Shown here piece by piece: positions 52,351 through 61,458 of a stretch of 64,000 nucleotides of DNA. The stretch spans positions 868,001-932,000 of the forward strand of contig CP119308.1 of NCBI GenBank assembly GCA_029203165.1, written 5' to 3'. This stretch comes from Candidatus Microbacterium colombiense (GTDB lineage Bacteria; Actinomycetota; Actinomycetes; Actinomycetales; Microbacteriaceae). Each line of letters starts with the position of its first letter. Position 1 is the stretch's first letter. Position numbers and translations under genes: made by a program. The notes under the pieces are model-generated. The model was not told the origin of the DNA. It made no database searches and saw nothing but the letters and a program-made list of their open reading frames with translations.

Positions 52351-53523
52351 TTGGGCGGCTGCCTTGGGCTTATCAGGCTCCAGGGCTCCGATCGACGGGA
52401 GAGCATCATCTCTAGCACCCAGCTCGACACGACCAGTTCGACTCTCGGACGTGTACGCCAGACCTACTCCGGCAACGCCGAGTTCCCCCCGATGGCGCAG
52501 GCCTACAAGCAGGTCTCCCAGGTCGTGAAGGAGACCGGTCTGCTGCAGCGGGCCACCGGCTTCTACGCCCTCGTGGCGGCGGGCATCCTGGTCGCTCTCG
52601 GCGGCTGCATCACGGGCTTCATCCTGCTCGGCGACAGCTGGTTCCAGCTGCTCATCGCGGGCGCGCTCGGCATCGTGTTCACGCAGATCGCCTTCCTCTC
52701 CCATGAGGCAGCGCACCGCCAGATCCTGAGCTCCGGCCCCGCGAACTTCAAGCTCGCTCGCATCCTCGCCGGCAGCATCGGCATGAGCTACTCCTGGTGG
52801 GACTCGAAGCACACCAAACACCACGGAAACCCCAACCAGGTGGGCAAGGACCCTGACATCGAGGTCGACACGATCTCGTTCCTCGAAGAGGATGCCGCGA
52901 AATCGCGCGGGCTGATCCGGCTCATCACCCGCAAGCAGGGCTGGCTGTTCTTCCCGCTGCTCACGCTCGAGGGTCTCAACCTGCACTACATCGGTCTGAA
53001 GCACCTGCTCACGAAGAAGAACGTGAAGGGCCGCTGGATCGAGCTCGCCATCATCACCGCGCGCTTCGCGCTGTTCCTCGTGCCGCTCTTCCTCTTCCTC
53101 CCGATCGGGATGGCGTTCGCCTTCTGGGGTGTGCAGCTGGCCGTGTTCGGCGTCTACATGGGCGCATCGTTCGCCCCGAACCACAAGGGCATGCCGATCA
53201 TCGATCCCAATGCCCGCCTCGACTTCTTCTCGAAGCAGGTGCGCACATCGCGCAACATCCGCGGAGGATGGTGGGCCACGGCGCTCATGGGCGGCCTCAA
53301 CTACCAGGTCGAGCACCACCTGTTCCCGAGCATGCCGCGCCCGCACCTGGCGAAGGCTCGTGGGATCGTCCGCGACTACTGCCTGGCGAACGACGTGCCC
53401 TACACCGAGACGAGCCTCGGCCGGTCCTACGCGATCGTGATCGAGTACCTCAACCGCGTCGGCCTCTCCGCAGGAGCAGACCCGTTCGACTGCCCGGCTG
53501 CTGCGCAGTTCAGCCGCGCCTAG
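52351..53523 (+). CDS. Fatty acid desaturase (DesA3/acyl-CoA desaturase-like)
   Basis: 390-aa membrane di-iron enzyme that introduces double bonds into fatty acyl chains. Three histidine boxes are present: SHEAAH, HTKHH and QVEHH, with four hydrophobic segments. The TTG start at 52351 (GAGG six bases upstream) adds ~20 residues not typical of relatives, whose proteins begin near SSTQLDTTSSTLGRV; an unusual ATC start at that point, or ATG 52493, cannot be excluded. Followed by a bidirectional terminator. Confidence 0.9.
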   Translation: MGGCLGLIRLQGSDRRESIISSTQLDTTSSTLGRVRQTYSGNAEFPPMAQAYKQVSQVVKETGLLQRATGFYALVAAGILVALGGCITGFILLGDSWFQLLIAGALGIVFTQIAFLSHEAAHRQILSSGPANFKLARILAGSIGMSYSWWDSKHTKHHGNPNQVGKDPDIEVDTISFLEEDAAKSRGLIRLITRKQGWLFFPLLTLEGLNLHYIGLKHLLTKKNVKGRWIELAIITARFALFLVPLFLFLPIGMAFAFWGVQLAVFGVYMGASFAPNHKGMPIIDPNARLDFFSKQVRTSRNIRGGWWATALMGGLNYQVEHHLFPSMPRPHLAKARGIVRDYCLANDVPYTETSLGRSYAIVIEYLNRVGLSAGADPFDCPAAAQFSRA

Positions 53524-53536
53524 AACCTCAGCACAC

Positions 53537-53574
53537 CGAAACGCCCGGCGCTCACCAGAGTGCCGGGCGTTTCG
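53537..53574. terminator. Bidirectional terminator
   Basis: 13-bp stem CGAAACGCCCGGC / GCCGGGCGTTTCG between the convergent desaturase and ABC permease genes, with T-rich sequence (TCGTTT) on the plus side. Confidence 0.85.
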
Positions 53575-53598
53575 TCGTTTCCGGTCGGCTGCGCGTCT

Positions 53599-54438
53599 CT
53601 ACCCGTCGCTCCGGATCCATCGGAATGTGATCCGGCTGAGGATCAGTCCGACGACGAGCCACACGAGCAGCATCAGGGCGGTGAGGCCGGTGTCCCATGA
53701 GCCGCCGGCCTCCGCGGCGCCGAACGATTCCGGCAGGAAGACGGAGCGCATGCCCTGAGCGATCCATTTCACCGGGAGCACCCCCGCCGCGTTCTGCAAC
53801 CACTCCGGAAGCATCGAGAAGGCGATGTACACGCCGGACACGAACTGGATCAGCAGCACGATGGGGATGACCACCGCCGCCGAGGATTTTCCCGACCGAG
53901 GCACGGCCGACAGGGCGATTCCGAGGAGCGTGCAGGCGATCAGACCGAGCGCGAAGATCCAGGCGAAGCGCACCCATGCGCCGGCATCGGTGGGGAGCTC
54001 GACTCCGTAGGCGACGACGGCCACAGCGAGAAGCAGTGCGATCTGGAGGATCGCCGTGACGAAGACCTCGCCGACTTTTCCGATGAAGTAGGTGACAGGG
54101 GAGATCGGGGAGCCTCCGAGCCGCTTCAGGGTTCCGTCGCTCTTCTCCATCGCGATCTCCAGAGCAGGGCCTTGCACGCCGGAGAGCAGAATGGCTCCTG
54201 CGACGAGCCCCGGCAGGTAATACGTCGCCATGCTGACTTTGTCCGGTCCCTCGCCGATGTCGCCCGTGAAGATCGTCGCGAACACGACATACATCAGAGT
54301 CGGGAACAGGAAGGTGAAGAAGACCTGGTCGCCTGCGCGGAAATACTGGCGCAGTTCGAACCGGATGCGGCGGATACCGAGGCCCACCGTGCGTCCGATG
54401 CCGAACTTCGACCGGGCGGTGATGATCCCTTTGGACAT
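53599..54438 (-). CDS. ABC-2 type transporter permease
   Basis: 279-aa membrane protein with six hydrophobic segments: one after ~40 residues (VFFTFLFPTLMYVVF), four in the middle and one at the end. The LKRLGGSPISPVTYFIGK segment after helix 2 is typical of ABC-2 export permeases. ATG 54438 with GAGGAG eight bases upstream is chosen; a GTG at 54444 overlapping the ATPase stop as GTGA is an alternative. Pairs with the ATPase gene immediately upstream. Substrate unknown (drug, lipid or polysaccharide). Confidence 0.9.
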   Translation of the reverse strand: MSKGIITARSKFGIGRTVGLGIRRIRFELRQYFRAGDQVFFTFLFPTLMYVVFATIFTGDIGEGPDKVSMATYYLPGLVAGAILLSGVQGPALEIAMEKSDGTLKRLGGSPISPVTYFIGKVGEVFVTAILQIALLLAVAVVAYGVELPTDAGAWVRFAWIFALGLIACTLLGIALSAVPRSGKSSAAVVIPIVLLIQFVSGVYIAFSMLPEWLQNAAGVLPVKWIAQGMRSVFLPESFGAAEAGGSWDTGLTALMLLVWLVVGLILSRITFRWIRSDG

Positions 54439-54440
54439 GT

Positions 54441-55379
54441 TCACAACTCCTCAGAAACCGGGGTGGCAGTGTCTGCAGTCGGCGCCACAGGGGGTGTGTG
54501 GAGCGCCCCCGGGGCAGGTTCGGAGGAGTTATGAACATCGAACTCGCGGATCAGCTCGAGATAGACGTCCTCCAGTGTCGGCCGCACGACCTCCAGGTCC
54601 CGGGGCTCGCCGTTGTCGCGCTGCAGAGATGTGACGAGCGCTCCGGGGTGGTCGGTGCGTTGCTCGCGCCGCACGCCGCTGTTATCGACCCATCGAACGA
54701 GAGGTGTGCGAGAGTCCGCGCCTCCGAGCTCGTCGATCGCTCCGATGGCCGCGATTGTGCCCCCGGCGATTACCGCCGCGCGATCACCCAGCTGGGCGGC
54801 CTCGTCGAGGTAGTGGGTCGTGAGCAGGATGCTGGTGCCCTCGGCCTTGAGTGATCGGATCAGATCCCAGAACTGGCGCCGTGCCTCTGGGTCGAATCCG
54901 GTCGTCGGTTCATCGAGGAATAGCAACTCCGGTCGTCCGATGATCCCGAGCGCGACATCGAGGCGCCGCTGTTGCCCACCGGAGAGGCGAGACGCCCGCG
55001 TGCGCTCCTTCTCCTCGAGTCCGACCGCTGCGATGACCTCGTCCACGTCTCGAGGCCGTGGGTAATACCCGGCGAACTCCCGCAGCAACTCGCGCACTGT
55101 GAACGATCCGGGCTCACCGGTGGATTGCAGCACGATCCCCAGGCGCGACTTCCACTCCAGGCCGCCGCGTTGCGGATCGACTCCGAGCACGTCGACCTGC
55201 CCGGATGAGCGATGCCGGTAGCCCTCGAGGATCTCGATTGTCGTCGACTTGCCCGCGCCGTTGGGCCCGAGGAGGGTGAACGTCTCTCCACGATGGATGT
55301 CGAAGCTGATTCCGTCTACGGCGGTGAACTCGCCGTACTCCTTGCGGAGATCGCGGACCGTGATCACGCTTTCTGTCAT
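54441..55379 (-). CDS. ABC transporter ATP-binding protein
   Basis: 312-aa ATPase of an ABC-2 exporter. Walker A GPNGAGKST, Q-loop VLQSTGEPGS, signature LSGGQQRR, Walker B LLFLDEP and the H-loop TTHYLDEA are intact. The C-terminal ~80 residues form the extra domain of the DrrA/CcmA-like group. ATG 55379 is the natural start before ESVITVRDL. Coupled to the permease gene two bases downstream. Confidence 0.93.
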   Translation of the reverse strand: MTESVITVRDLRKEYGEFTAVDGISFDIHRGETFTLLGPNGAGKSTTIEILEGYRHRSSGQVDVLGVDPQRGGLEWKSRLGIVLQSTGEPGSFTVRELLREFAGYYPRPRDVDEVIAAVGLEEKERTRASRLSGGQQRRLDVALGIIGRPELLFLDEPTTGFDPEARRQFWDLIRSLKAEGTSILLTTHYLDEAAQLGDRAAVIAGGTIAAIGAIDELGGADSRTPLVRWVDNSGVRREQRTDHPGALVTSLQRDNGEPRDLEVVRPTLEDVYLELIREFDVHNSSEPAPGALHTPPVAPTADTATPVSEEL

Positions 55380-55437
55380 GAGCCCAGCCTGGACCTGCCG
55401 GACGCGCACCGATAGGGGCGCGGCGGAACCGCCCCGC

Positions 55438-56823
55438 TCAGCGCTTGCTGCTCTTCTCGGTCTCGACCACGTCGATCGTGATCTTCTCGAGCGGGCCGTC
55501 GTCGTCGATGATCTCGTCATCCAGCACCTCATCGCCGAGGAACTCCTCGGTCGGTGCGGCATTCACCGGATCGACCGTGTCCACGGCCTCCGCGCTCGGC
55601 GCATCCGCTGCTGCGGGACTCTCGTCGGAGAACACGCCGTCGGGCCGGATGAGCTCGCGCACCTCCGACATGAAGCTCGTCAGCTGCTGCTGCTGCCAGC
55701 GCAGCTGACGGGTGCGGTCCTCCGCGTCGCGCAGCACGGCGCTCGTGTGGTTGGTGACCGAATCGACGATCTTCTGCGACTTCACCCGCGCACGCTCGAG
55801 CGTCTCGCGGGCGCGCACCTGGGCGTCGGCCTCGATCGACTGCGACTGCGTGCGCATCAGGCGCTCGTAGTCCTCGGCCTTGCCGGAGATTCGCTGAGCG
55901 TGCTCCAGAGAGGCGGTGACCTGTTCGTTCGCATCGGTCGTGATGCGTTCCGCGTGCGCGACCGCCTGGTTGTGCAGCACGAGGAACTCCTGCTGCGCGT
56001 CGTCCTGGCGTCGCGTGAGGGTCTCCTCGAACTCGAGCACGCGCGCGTTCATCTCGCGCACCTCGCGCTCCGCGTCGGAGCGCAGCTGAGTGGTCTCGCG
56101 CGTGACGAGCGAGCGCAGCGCGGCGGCGCCCTTCTCGGCCTCGGTGCGGATCGCGGTCGCCTCCTGCGCGGCCTGATTCACCTTCTCGGCGGCGTGGCTC
56201 GCCTCGCGCTCGAGTCGCGCCTCGTGCGCGGTGTACTCGGTGTCCATCTTGAGGCGCACCTGGTCGGCGTCGCGCTGGGCCTGGGAGGTGATGCGGTCGG
56301 CATCCGCGTCGGCCTCGGCCCGCTGAGCCGTGACCTCCTCGCGCGCGGCGGCCATCAGGCGGTCTGCCTGCACCGCGGCGTTCTGGATGAGCACGTTGGC
56401 CTGTTCCTCGGCGACCCGGAGGATCGCCTCGAACTGCTGGCGGGAGGGAGCCTCGGAGCCGTCGGTCTTCTGCGGGGCGTCGACCAGCTCGGACGTCAGC
56501 GTCGTCACCTGCTGCTCTGCATCGGCCAGCTGCGCCTTGGTGGCGGTGAGCTCGCTCTCGAGCGCTTCGCGCGACGCGCGATCCTCGTCGCGTACGGCGT
56601 CGAGCGACGAGGTGCGACGCTCATCGGCGTCTGCGAGGTCAGCGGTGGCCTGCTGGAGACGCGAGCGCAGTGTCGCGAGCGCCGCGTCGACCTCGCCCTT
56701 GTCGTATCCGCGGAATCCCACGGTGAAGGTGGACTGCTCCTGCGGCGTCGTCTCGATCAGCTGGTCGAAGAAGTCGGGCGAGCGCTGGCCGTCGCGATCG
56801 GCGTTTCCGGAGGGTTCGCTCAT
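55438..56823 (-). CDS. DivIVA-domain coiled-coil protein
   Basis: 461-aa cytosolic filament-like protein. Residues ~32-60 (FTVGFRGYDKGEVDAALATL) match the DivIVA N-terminal crossed-coil motif. Residues ~60-400 are almost continuous heptad-type coiled coil rich in Ala, Glu, Gln and Arg, with DADADRI and TSQAQRDAD blocks. The tail is acidic and ends in Lys/Arg. It is longer than Wag31/DivIVA and closer to the Scy/FilP-type polarity and cytoskeletal proteins of actinobacteria. Probably involved in growth-pole or cell-shape organisation. The 184 bases upstream show no other gene. Confidence 0.85.
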   Translation of the reverse strand: MSEPSGNADRDGQRSPDFFDQLIETTPQEQSTFTVGFRGYDKGEVDAALATLRSRLQQATADLADADERRTSSLDAVRDEDRASREALESELTATKAQLADAEQQVTTLTSELVDAPQKTDGSEAPSRQQFEAILRVAEEQANVLIQNAAVQADRLMAAAREEVTAQRAEADADADRITSQAQRDADQVRLKMDTEYTAHEARLEREASHAAEKVNQAAQEATAIRTEAEKGAAALRSLVTRETTQLRSDAEREVREMNARVLEFEETLTRRQDDAQQEFLVLHNQAVAHAERITTDANEQVTASLEHAQRISGKAEDYERLMRTQSQSIEADAQVRARETLERARVKSQKIVDSVTNHTSAVLRDAEDRTRQLRWQQQQLTSFMSEVRELIRPDGVFSDESPAAADAPSAEAVDTVDPVNAAPTEEFLGDEVLDDEIIDDDGPLEKITIDVVETEKSSKR

Positions 56824-57007
56824 GATTCATGCCTTTCTGGCGGGCCCGCGTCAAGGAGGTGCGCTGCCGTCCCGTCGAGGGGGAGGGCGAGTGGACGTGG
56901 ACCGAGTATGTCGTGAAGGGATGGACGACATGGCGACGACCTACCGAAGAGCATGGCCGAGCGATGGCGCGCTAACAGCCTAGTTGCGTCGGCTGGGAGA
57001 TGCGCCC

Positions 57008-57343
57008 TCAGTTTTTCGACGGGTTCTTTCGCTCTCCTGAGGCGGGATCGATGAGGTGATCGAGCACGAGTTCGCCGGTCGCATTGAGCACGCGCATCAT
57101 CTCCGCGATGAGCTTCGGGTCGACAGGCAGCGTGTCCGGAGAGTCGTAGCCGAACTGCAGGGGGATCGCCGGGTGGATCCAGACGGTGGCGCGTCGATCC
57201 GGCCCGTCCCCGATGGGGAGCCACGTCATCATGAAACTCTCCTGGCGCCGCAGCTTGGTGGAGATGACGATCTTGAGGTGCGCCAGAGTCGTGTCCTCTA
57301 TGAGGATCGGATCCGAAGTCCCGTCGTATCTCAGTCTTCCCAT
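57008..57343 (-). CDS. Small DUF7882-like protein
   Basis: 111-aa protein beginning MGRLRYDGTSDPILIEDTTL, with LAHLKIVISTKLRRQESF and TVWIHPAIPLQFGY. I recognise this pattern from a conserved Microbacteriaceae family (often misnamed ATP-dependent DNA ligase). Function unknown. ATG 57343 is chosen because the longer frame adds unrelated residues. Divergent from the next gene with 99 bases between the starts. Confidence 0.75.
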   Translation of the reverse strand: MGRLRYDGTSDPILIEDTTLAHLKIVISTKLRRQESFMMTWLPIGDGPDRRATVWIHPAIPLQFGYDSPDTLPVDPKLIAEMMRVLNATGELVLDHLIDPASGERKNPSKN

Positions 57344-57442
57344 ACTGAGAACCGTACGCCCTCGGCAGCGGGTCCCCTGCATCGGAAAGTCTCTCGGCGC
57401 AATCCCCTTCTCCGATCGAGGAGATCGGCCTACGTTCGCCGC

Positions 57443-57751
57443 ATGGACCACAGCGACGAGGAAGCCCAGGTGAAGCCCCAGACCACGATGATCCGTACCC
57501 AGGTCGCGGTCGACGACGTCGGGTTCTTCCTCGCGCAGGGACAGGATGTGTCGGATATCAAGAAGCGCATCGAGTTCGCGGCGCAGGCCGGTGGGCGGTT
57601 CGTGGATTTCGTGGTGCTGGGCAACCGCACCGTGAGCGTGCTGATGTCCGCCGCGAGCCACGTCGTGATCTCGACGGAGAGCGTCGAGTTCGATGCGCGT
57701 GACAACGGAGACGAGGGCGTCCCCTTCGGCGGAGTGTTCGACATGCTGTGA
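57443..57751 (+). CDS. Hypothetical 102-aa protein
   Basis: Small soluble protein (IRTQVAVDDVGFFLAQGQDV, then FAAQAGGRFVDFVVLGNRTVSVLMSA in two strands). No known family. A TACGTT six to eight bases before the ATG may be a -10, giving leaderless transcription. The internal ATG of MIRTQ is an alternative start. It precedes the M23 peptidase gene by 71 bases. Confidence 0.6.
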   Translation: MDHSDEEAQVKPQTTMIRTQVAVDDVGFFLAQGQDVSDIKKRIEFAAQAGGRFVDFVVLGNRTVSVLMSAASHVVISTESVEFDARDNGDEGVPFGGVFDML

Positions 57752-57822
57752 CAGGTGCGCTGATACGGTGACGGCGGAGGACATCGCGTCCCTGGGGCCA
57801 GCCGAGCAGGAAGAAACTCGAC

Positions 57823-59145
57823 ATGAAGCGAACATCACGATCGCGGCTCGTCCGCGTCGCGATGGCGACCGTGTTGGCTGTGCTGATCGGTACTGTCGCT
57901 CCGAACCTCGCCCCGGGAGAGTCCGCAGCGGCAGCCACGGACGGACAGATGGTCTATCCAGCGTCCGGAAACATCCAGTCCAAGGTGGGTGACGGATGCC
58001 GGGGGAACTATCGCGCCCACGACGGCATCGACATCTCCGGCCAGGGCGGAACGCCCATCCTCGCTGCGTACGACGGCGTCATCAAGACCCGCGCGTCGAA
58101 CAACGGATATGGCTTCTACACCGACATCGAGCACCCCGGTGGCTACGTCACGCGATACGGGCACATGGCCGCGCAGGGAACGTACGCGCCCGGCACGCGG
58201 GTGGTCCGCGGCCAGCAGATCGGCGTCGTCGGCAAGACGGGGGCGACGACGGCATTGCATCTGCACTTCGAGGTGTGGCGGAACGGCTCGGTGTACTCCG
58301 GTGTCAACCAGGGGTTCACGTGTCTGTCGAACATCGTGCGCGGCGGGTTCATCCCGATGGTCTTCCCCGGTCTGGGCACGACGAGCCCCCTCCGTGCCTT
58401 CACGGGAGACTACGACGGCGATGGCAAGGCCGACTTGCTCGCCGTGGCGTCCGACAGTGACCTGCAGTTCTTCGGCGGCAACGGGGCCGGCGGCTTCACC
58501 TCGGCATCCGTGATCACCTCGGCCTGGGGGAATCGCAAGCACCTCACGCATACGGACTTCAACGCCGACGGCATCGCAGACATCCTGGTCGCCCGATTCG
58601 ACGGGGCGCTGGAGTTCTACGCGGGGAAGGCCGGCGGAGGATTCGGGGCATTCACCACGCCCGGCAAGGGGTGGTATCAGATGCTCCACGTCACCTCCGG
58701 GGCGGACTTCACCGGCGACGGCCGCCACGATGTGGTCGGCGTGACAGCTGCCGGCGTCCTCACGATCTATCGGGGCGACGGAGCCGGCGGCTTCGTCTCC
58801 CCGGCCGTGACGATCGGAGGAGGGTGGCAGAACTTCGTCCACCTCGTCGGGGGCGACTTCGACAAGGACGGTCGCGGCGATCTGTTGGCGGTCGATGGCG
58901 ACGGCACGCTCTACTTCTATCCGGGCGCGGGAAACGGATTCGGCACGAGGCAGGCGGTCGGCTCCGGCTGGGCGGCATTCACCGCGGTCACCGGTGGAGC
59001 GGACTACACCGGCGACGGTAATCCCGACCTCATCGCACGGACCGCAGCGGGAGACCTCTATCTCTACCCGGGGACCGGTTACGGCTCATTCGGCACGAGG
59101 AAACCGATCGGCTCGGGATGGGGCACCTACCTCCAGATCGAGTGA
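57823..59145 (+). CDS. Secreted M23 peptidase with five FG-GAP/VCBS-type repeats
   Basis: 440 aa. Sec signal (~1-37). The M23 zinc endopeptidase domain (~45-175) has HDGID (His66, Asp70) and HLHFE (His146, His148), the lysostaphin-type residues used to cut peptidoglycan cross-links. Residues ~185-440 hold five repeats with calcium-binding-like loops: DYDGDGKAD, DFNADGIAD, DFTGDGRHD, DFDKDGRGD and DYTGDGNPD, which form a seven-bladed-type propeller or part of one. AGGAAG precedes the ATG. Probably a cell-wall hydrolase with a binding propeller. Confidence 0.92.
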   Translation: MKRTSRSRLVRVAMATVLAVLIGTVAPNLAPGESAAAATDGQMVYPASGNIQSKVGDGCRGNYRAHDGIDISGQGGTPILAAYDGVIKTRASNNGYGFYTDIEHPGGYVTRYGHMAAQGTYAPGTRVVRGQQIGVVGKTGATTALHLHFEVWRNGSVYSGVNQGFTCLSNIVRGGFIPMVFPGLGTTSPLRAFTGDYDGDGKADLLAVASDSDLQFFGGNGAGGFTSASVITSAWGNRKHLTHTDFNADGIADILVARFDGALEFYAGKAGGGFGAFTTPGKGWYQMLHVTSGADFTGDGRHDVVGVTAAGVLTIYRGDGAGGFVSPAVTIGGGWQNFVHLVGGDFDKDGRGDLLAVDGDGTLYFYPGAGNGFGTRQAVGSGWAAFTAVTGGADYTGDGNPDLIARTAAGDLYLYPGTGYGSFGTRKPIGSGWGTYLQIE

Positions 59146-59212
59146 CGACGCCTTCGTCGCCTCCGTGGCGGGGGATCGAGCGCATCGCATGGCTGATGCC
59201 TACGATGAGGGC

Positions 59213-59707
59213 ATGACCACCCCACGGATCATCCGCAGTGTCGCCGTCGCCCTCATCGTGTTCTCCGCCGCGGCCCTCGCAGGGTGTGCCCCGGAGACGA
59301 ACGCAGCAGAACCGTCGGCGTCGCCCACAGCAACCCACGAGTCGTCGACGCGTTCCCCCGAGCCGTCGGCGTCGACGGCACCGCCGCAGACGCAGGCTCC
59401 CGAGACGCCTGCGGCGTTCACCGAGGCGGAGCTGGCTCAGATCTGCATCGATGCGACGCGCTCGACGTACGACCCCGGAGTGACATTCGATGCGGCCGGA
59501 GCGCGCATCGAGAAGAGGACCGTCACCCCGGAGTGGCTCGTGCTCGTGCCGGCGCAGACCAACGGCTACGCGGGGGAGTCGGTGTGCACGATCGGTGGAT
59601 CTCCGTCGAGTCCTCAGGTGGAGATGTCGTCGGGTTCGATCCAGCCGCTGACCGAAGAGCAGATCCAGAAGCTCATCCGGGGTGAGAACGAAGGCGGGAC
59701 CGAGTAG
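59213..59707 (+). CDS. Lipoprotein, unknown function
   Basis: 164-aa lipoprotein: basic start (TTPRIIRS), hydrophobic core and lipobox LAGC near residues 20-23, a Ser/Thr/Pro-rich linker, then a small domain (EAELAQICIDATRSTY, EWLVLVPAQTNGYAGESVC with a second Cys). ATG 59213 gives the best signal; ATG 59189 is possible. Ends 15 bases before a long dyad that probably controls the next operon. Confidence 0.72.
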   Translation: MTTPRIIRSVAVALIVFSAAALAGCAPETNAAEPSASPTATHESSTRSPEPSASTAPPQTQAPETPAAFTEAELAQICIDATRSTYDPGVTFDAAGARIEKRTVTPEWLVLVPAQTNGYAGESVCTIGGSPSSPQVEMSSGSIQPLTEEQIQKLIRGENEGGTE

Positions 59708-59722
59708 CTCTCCCTGTCGGGT

Positions 59723-59763
59723 GTATTGCACAAGTGATACGGTATGTATCACTTGGTCAATAC
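59723..59763 (+). promoter_or_regulatory. 41-bp dyad, likely GntR (YtrA-type) operator
   Basis: Symmetric about 59743: GTATTG-CAC-AAGTGATAC-GGTAT-GTATCACTT-GGT-CAATAC. The inner 9-bp arms and outer 6-bp arms match perfectly, separated by 3-base gaps. The GTAT/ATAC halves suit a GntR-type dimer or tetramer. The gene pair it precedes ends with a GntR-family regulator, so autoregulation is likely. Confidence 0.8.
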
Positions 59764-59779
59764 ACTTCGGGAGGTCGGC

Positions 59780-60691
59780 ATGTTCGCACTCTTCGTCCTG
59801 ATGCTCGCATCGCCGCTGCTGATCGGCGCACTCATCGGCGTCGCCGTGTGGCGGCGGCAGCGGAGAACTCAGCCGCCGATCGATTCCGGCGTGCGATGGG
59901 CCGTCGGTCTCGCAGCGGCGCTGCTGTTGATCCTGATGGTCGCCCAGATCCTGCGCGCCGTCCTGCCGCCCTCGGCCGTTCAGGTGCTGGCGCCGCTGAT
60001 CAACTGGCGTTTCCTGACGCCTCTCCTCGTCGGATGCCTCGCGCTGATGGTCCTGCTGTTCCCGGTCACCATCCGCCGCGGCGGGGGTTCGGCCGAACTC
60101 GATCGGCGCACGCCGTTCTCGTTCGCCTCCCGCGGAACGCTGTGGACGCTCGCAGTGCTCATCGCGCTGAGCCTCGGGCTCGCAGCCTTCGGGGGCGCGC
60201 TCTCCCGGCCGGACGACCTGGGGCAGTACCGAATGATCTGGATCGAACTCGGAAGCACGTCCGGCGGCACGGAGATCTATGGCTGGTACTACTCGGTCCC
60301 CGCGCTCTGGGTGCTCGGCGCGCTGATCGTGCTCGTCGCCGCGAACCTCGTGCTCATCTCGAGTCCTCCCATTTCCGCCGACGTCGACGGAGACCGTGCG
60401 ACGCGGCGCTTCCGCATCCGGGCCGTGCTCCGGCTCGCCTCCAGCGCCATCGCCCTGCACGTCGCTGCGGTGCTCGTGTTTCTGGCCGGCACCTCGACCG
60501 CCTCGGTGACGAAAGGTGCCGGGGGCGTCGAGGCGATCAGCGTCGGCACCTCGTTCGCCGCGCTGACGCCGGTGCTGTGGGGCGCGTGGGCGCTGGCATC
60601 CTGCCTCGGGGCGGCGTTGTGCATGAGCGTGCTCCTGTCTGCCGTGTCTGTGCCGCTGCAGGCGCCGCGTCGCGTGCCGGTCGCGGCATGA
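59780..60691 (+). CDS. Membrane protein controlled by an adjacent GntR regulator
   Basis: 303-aa protein with about eight hydrophobic segments, beginning MFALFVLMLASPLLIGALIG. An ATG at 59744 lies inside the operator and is rejected; ATG 59780 has GGGAGGT five bases upstream. It shows a loose likeness to integral membrane proteins found next to YtrA-type regulators. Function unknown. Its stop overlaps the regulator start (ATGA). Confidence 0.75.
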   Translation: MFALFVLMLASPLLIGALIGVAVWRRQRRTQPPIDSGVRWAVGLAAALLLILMVAQILRAVLPPSAVQVLAPLINWRFLTPLLVGCLALMVLLFPVTIRRGGGSAELDRRTPFSFASRGTLWTLAVLIALSLGLAAFGGALSRPDDLGQYRMIWIELGSTSGGTEIYGWYYSVPALWVLGALIVLVAANLVLISSPPISADVDGDRATRRFRIRAVLRLASSAIALHVAAVLVFLAGTSTASVTKGAGGVEAISVGTSFAALTPVLWGAWALASCLGAALCMSVLLSAVSVPLQAPRRVPVAA

Positions 60692-61035
60692 GGATCGCGC
60701 TGAGTCCGTCAGGCGGTCAGCCGACGGAGCAGATCCGCGATCAGATCCGAGGACTCATCGCGACCGGAGGGCTCGCCGAGGGGCAACGGCTGCCGTCTGT
60801 GCGTCAGCTCGCACAGGATCTCGGTGTCGCACCTCGCACCGTGGCGAAGGCGTACAAGGCGTTGGAGGAGTCGGGTGCGCTGCAGACCCGGGTCGGCAGC
60901 GGCACACGGGTCGCGGAAGGGGCATCGGCGACACCGCTCACCGTCTTGGACGCGGCGAGAGACCTCGCCGTCGCTGCGCGTCGGGAAGGCATGGATGTCG
61001 ATGAGGTGCAGCGGGTGCTTCGCGCGATCTGGTGA
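60688..61035 (+). CDS. GntR family transcriptional regulator (YtrA-like)
   Basis: 115-aa DNA-binding protein. A winged-helix domain (~12-78: QIRDQIRGLIATGGLAEGQ, LPSVRQLAQDLGVAPRTVAKAYKALE, SGALQTRVGSGTRV) is followed by a short helical tail for dimerisation, the compact layout of the YtrA subgroup, which usually regulates adjacent membrane transport genes. Coupled to the upstream membrane gene by ATGA. Probably represses its own operon through the dyad at 59723-59763. Confidence 0.9.
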   Translation: MRIALSPSGGQPTEQIRDQIRGLIATGGLAEGQRLPSVRQLAQDLGVAPRTVAKAYKALEESGALQTRVGSGTRVAEGASATPLTVLDAARDLAVAARREGMDVDEVQRVLRAIW

Positions 61036-61049
61036 CGGCAGGTCTGCGC

Positions 61050-61367
61050 TCAGGCTGATGCGTCGGAGCGGGGGACGACGCGGATGCGACCGCGGATGAA
61101 CGGCAGCGCGGGCGCCCGGTAGTCCAGCGCGGGGGAGTCGGGGTCGAGAGTGATCTCGGCCCGACCGAAGCGCCATAACCGGTTGAAGAGGAAGACGCCC
61201 AGTGCCACGGGGTGGTCCGCCGCGATCTTCCAGGTTCCCAGTCCCCACTGCGCGGGCTGCCCGCGTCCCTCGATCACGAGCGTCGGGCGGACGCCGGCGT
61301 ACAGCGCGAACCAGGGCTTGCGCAGCGTGATCTCGATACGGCGGGTTCCGGGAGCGTCGGAGTTCAT
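61050..61367 (-). CDS. Hypothetical 105-aa protein
   Basis: Small soluble, beta-rich protein (RRIEITLRKPWFALYAGVRPTLVIEG in two strands; GLGTWKIAADHPVALGVFLFNRLWRFG). Such a Trp/Arg-rich pattern occurs in conserved actinobacterial proteins of unknown role. ATG 61367 is chosen; GTG 61388 is possible. Convergent with the GntR gene, 14 bases apart. Confidence 0.65.
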   Translation of the reverse strand: MNSDAPGTRRIEITLRKPWFALYAGVRPTLVIEGRGQPAQWGLGTWKIAADHPVALGVFLFNRLWRFGRAEITLDPDSPALDYRAPALPFIRGRIRVVPRSDASA

Positions 61368-61458
61368 GATGCTTCGATTCTGGGGCACCGGGCGCCTGAT
61401 CGTGACCAGTGGCGCGTTCGCGGGAGGGGGTGCATGTTGTCGCTTCCGTCGCGACGAT

